Assembly: GCA_003456055.1 (NCBI GenBank)
Contig: DMPG01000057.1
Coordinates: 1 to 6,488 of the forward strand
DNA: 6,488 nucleotides
From: Bacteroidota bacterium
GTDB taxonomy: Bacteria > Bacteroidota > Ignavibacteria > UBA10030 > UBA8401
Direction: 5' to 3'
The notes under the pieces are model-generated. The model searched no databases, was not told where the DNA came from, and was given only the letters and a program-made list of their open reading frames with translations. Shown in pieces: positions 5,374 through 6,488 of this stretch (position 1 is its first letter; every line of letters begins with the position of its first letter). The translations under genes were made by a program, and so were the position numbers.

Positions 5374-6488
5374 ATGACAATTACCGAATTATCAATCAAA
5401 CGCCCTAGTATGATCGTTGTGATCTTCACAGTGCTTGGCGTATTGGGACTGTTCAGTTATTCATTATTGACGTACGAATTGCTCCCAAAATTTTCACCGC
5501 CGGTCATAACAATCAGTACAATCTATCCCGGCGCATCACCATACGAAGTTGAGAATAACGTCACTAAACAGATAGAAGATGCCGTTTCCGGTATCGATAA
5601 GATCGATGCCATACGGTCAACCTCGTTCGAAGGAATGTCGCTTATTATTGTTGAATTCAAACAATCTGCAAAAACTGACATTGTTCTGCAGGATGCATCA
5701 CGAAAAGTAGGAGAAATCGTTGCAAAACTTCCAAGCGGAGCAAAACAACCGACGCTTTCAAAGATTGCAATCGATGAAGTTCCCGTATTGCGGATCGGTG
5801 TTACAAGCCAAATGGATTCTCGTGAGTTTTATCAATTCATGAAAGATCGTGTGCAGCCGCGTATCTCAAAAGTTGCCGGCGTCGCACAGGTTGTGATGAG
5901 CGGCGGTGAAGAACGGGAAATTCAAGTCAATCTCGATGCAAGTAAACTTCGTTCCTATGGACTTTCATTGCTTCAGGTAACACAAGGAATTAAAAATGCT
6001 AATTTAGATTTTCCGACAGGAAAGATCAAAGACAGCGACGGGCAATTCATTATCCGTGTTGCAGGAAAATTCGCTTCAATTGAAGATCTTCGAAATCTCG
6101 TCGTTGCACGTTCACGCCAGGGCGGCGATGTTCGACTTGGAGATGTTGCGGAGGTGCAGGATGGCACTAAAGAGTTCACCCAGATGAACAGAGTGAACGG
6201 TACAACATCGGTTGGTATTCAATTATTGAAACAGTCCGATGCGAATGCCGTGAACGTTAGCGCCCTTGTGCGGACAGAGTTGATAAAGATCCAGGAAGAG
6301 TTCAAAGAGCAAGGTATTGTGTTTGATATTGCTCAAGATAGTTCAAACTTTACACTGGAAGCAGCAAATGCTGTGAAGTTCGATCTTTTTTTGGCGATCA
6401 TCATGGTTGCGATTGTCATGCTATTATTCTTGCACAGTTTCCGAAATTCATTGATCATTCTGGTTGCAATTCCGGCATCGATCATTTC
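5374..6488 (+). CDS. RND-family inner-membrane efflux pump, HAE1 type (5' part, cut by the window)
   Basis: An open frame from the ATG at 5374 to the window edge, 371 codons without a stop; full family members are usually about 1,000-1,050 residues. The start MTITELSIKRPSMIVVIF is the standard RND N-terminus running into membrane helix 1 (about 13-32). The porter region follows with IYPGASPYEVE (50-60), IEDAVSGIDKI and VAGVAQVVMSGG. Membrane helix 2 begins near residue 337 and reaches FLHSFRNSLIILVAIPASI at the edge, where helix 3 starts. The proton-relay aspartates of helix 4 lie beyond the window. By family knowledge the trimer uses the proton gradient to move compounds to the adaptor and channel. 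AAGGA (5360-5364) lies nine bases before the ATG; an ATG at 5367 is followed at once by TAG and cannot be the start. Substrate is unknown. Confidence 0.95.
   Translation, partial: MTITELSIKRPSMIVVIFTVLGVLGLFSYSLLTYELLPKFSPPVITISTIYPGASPYEVENNVTKQIEDAVSGIDKIDAIRSTSFEGMSLIIVEFKQSAKTDIVLQDASRKVGEIVAKLPSGAKQPTLSKIAIDEVPVLRIGVTSQMDSREFYQFMKDRVQPRISKVAGVAQVVMSGGEEREIQVNLDASKLRSYGLSLLQVTQGIKNANLDFPTGKIKDSDGQFIIRVAGKFASIEDLRNLVVARSRQGGDVRLGDVAEVQDGTKEFTQMNRVNGTTSVGIQLLKQSDANAVNVSALVRTELIKIQEEFKEQGIVFDIAQDSSNFTLEAANAVKFDLFLAIIMVAIVMLLFLHSFRNSLIILVAIPASII

Overview
The window looks like chromosomal DNA from a Gram-negative, AT-rich bacterium. A complete outer-membrane channel, periplasmic adaptor and RND pump set requires a two-membrane envelope. 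The base composition, the protein style and the regulator/channel/adaptor/pump gene order would suit the Bacteroidota/Chlorobi/Ignavibacteria side of the tree. That placement is an impression, since no ribosomal or marker gene is present.

Layout: (1) 12-1391, minus strand, a complete NtrC-type sigma-54 response regulator (receiver, AAA+, Fis-type HTH) with GAFTDA in place of the usual GAFTGA. (2) 1392-1513, a divergent intergenic region with a candidate promoter for the regulator whose 17-bp spacer holds a 15-bp palindrome. (3) 1514-1843, plus strand, a small four-helix membrane protein of the DUF486/DMT_6 family. (4) 1844-2214, a 371-base gap whose right half is rich in signals: a good -35/-10 pair, a 28-bp dyad directly after the -10, a hairpin with a T-run, a second copy of the same dyad, and a strong Shine-Dalgarno before a TTG start. 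(5) 2215 to the window end, a plus-strand operon: TetR/AcrR regulator, TolC-like outer-membrane factor, membrane-fusion adaptor, and the first 371 codons of an RND inner-membrane pump, cut by the window edge.

How it works together: the last three genes encode the parts of a tripartite efflux pump. The TetR-type regulator is the first gene of the same transcript and probably represses its own promoter through the twin dyads, so that a ligand would release regulator and pump together. The regulator stop overlaps the channel start (TAATG), which suggests translational coupling. The hairpin/T-run inside the leader raises the possibility of a second, RNA-level control.

Overall this is a recognisable efflux operon beside an unrelated-looking response regulator. 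I see no phage, IS, CRISPR, tRNA or rRNA signal. The most notable content is the unannotated regulatory architecture at 2040-2214 and the GAFTDA variant, not a new class of protein system.
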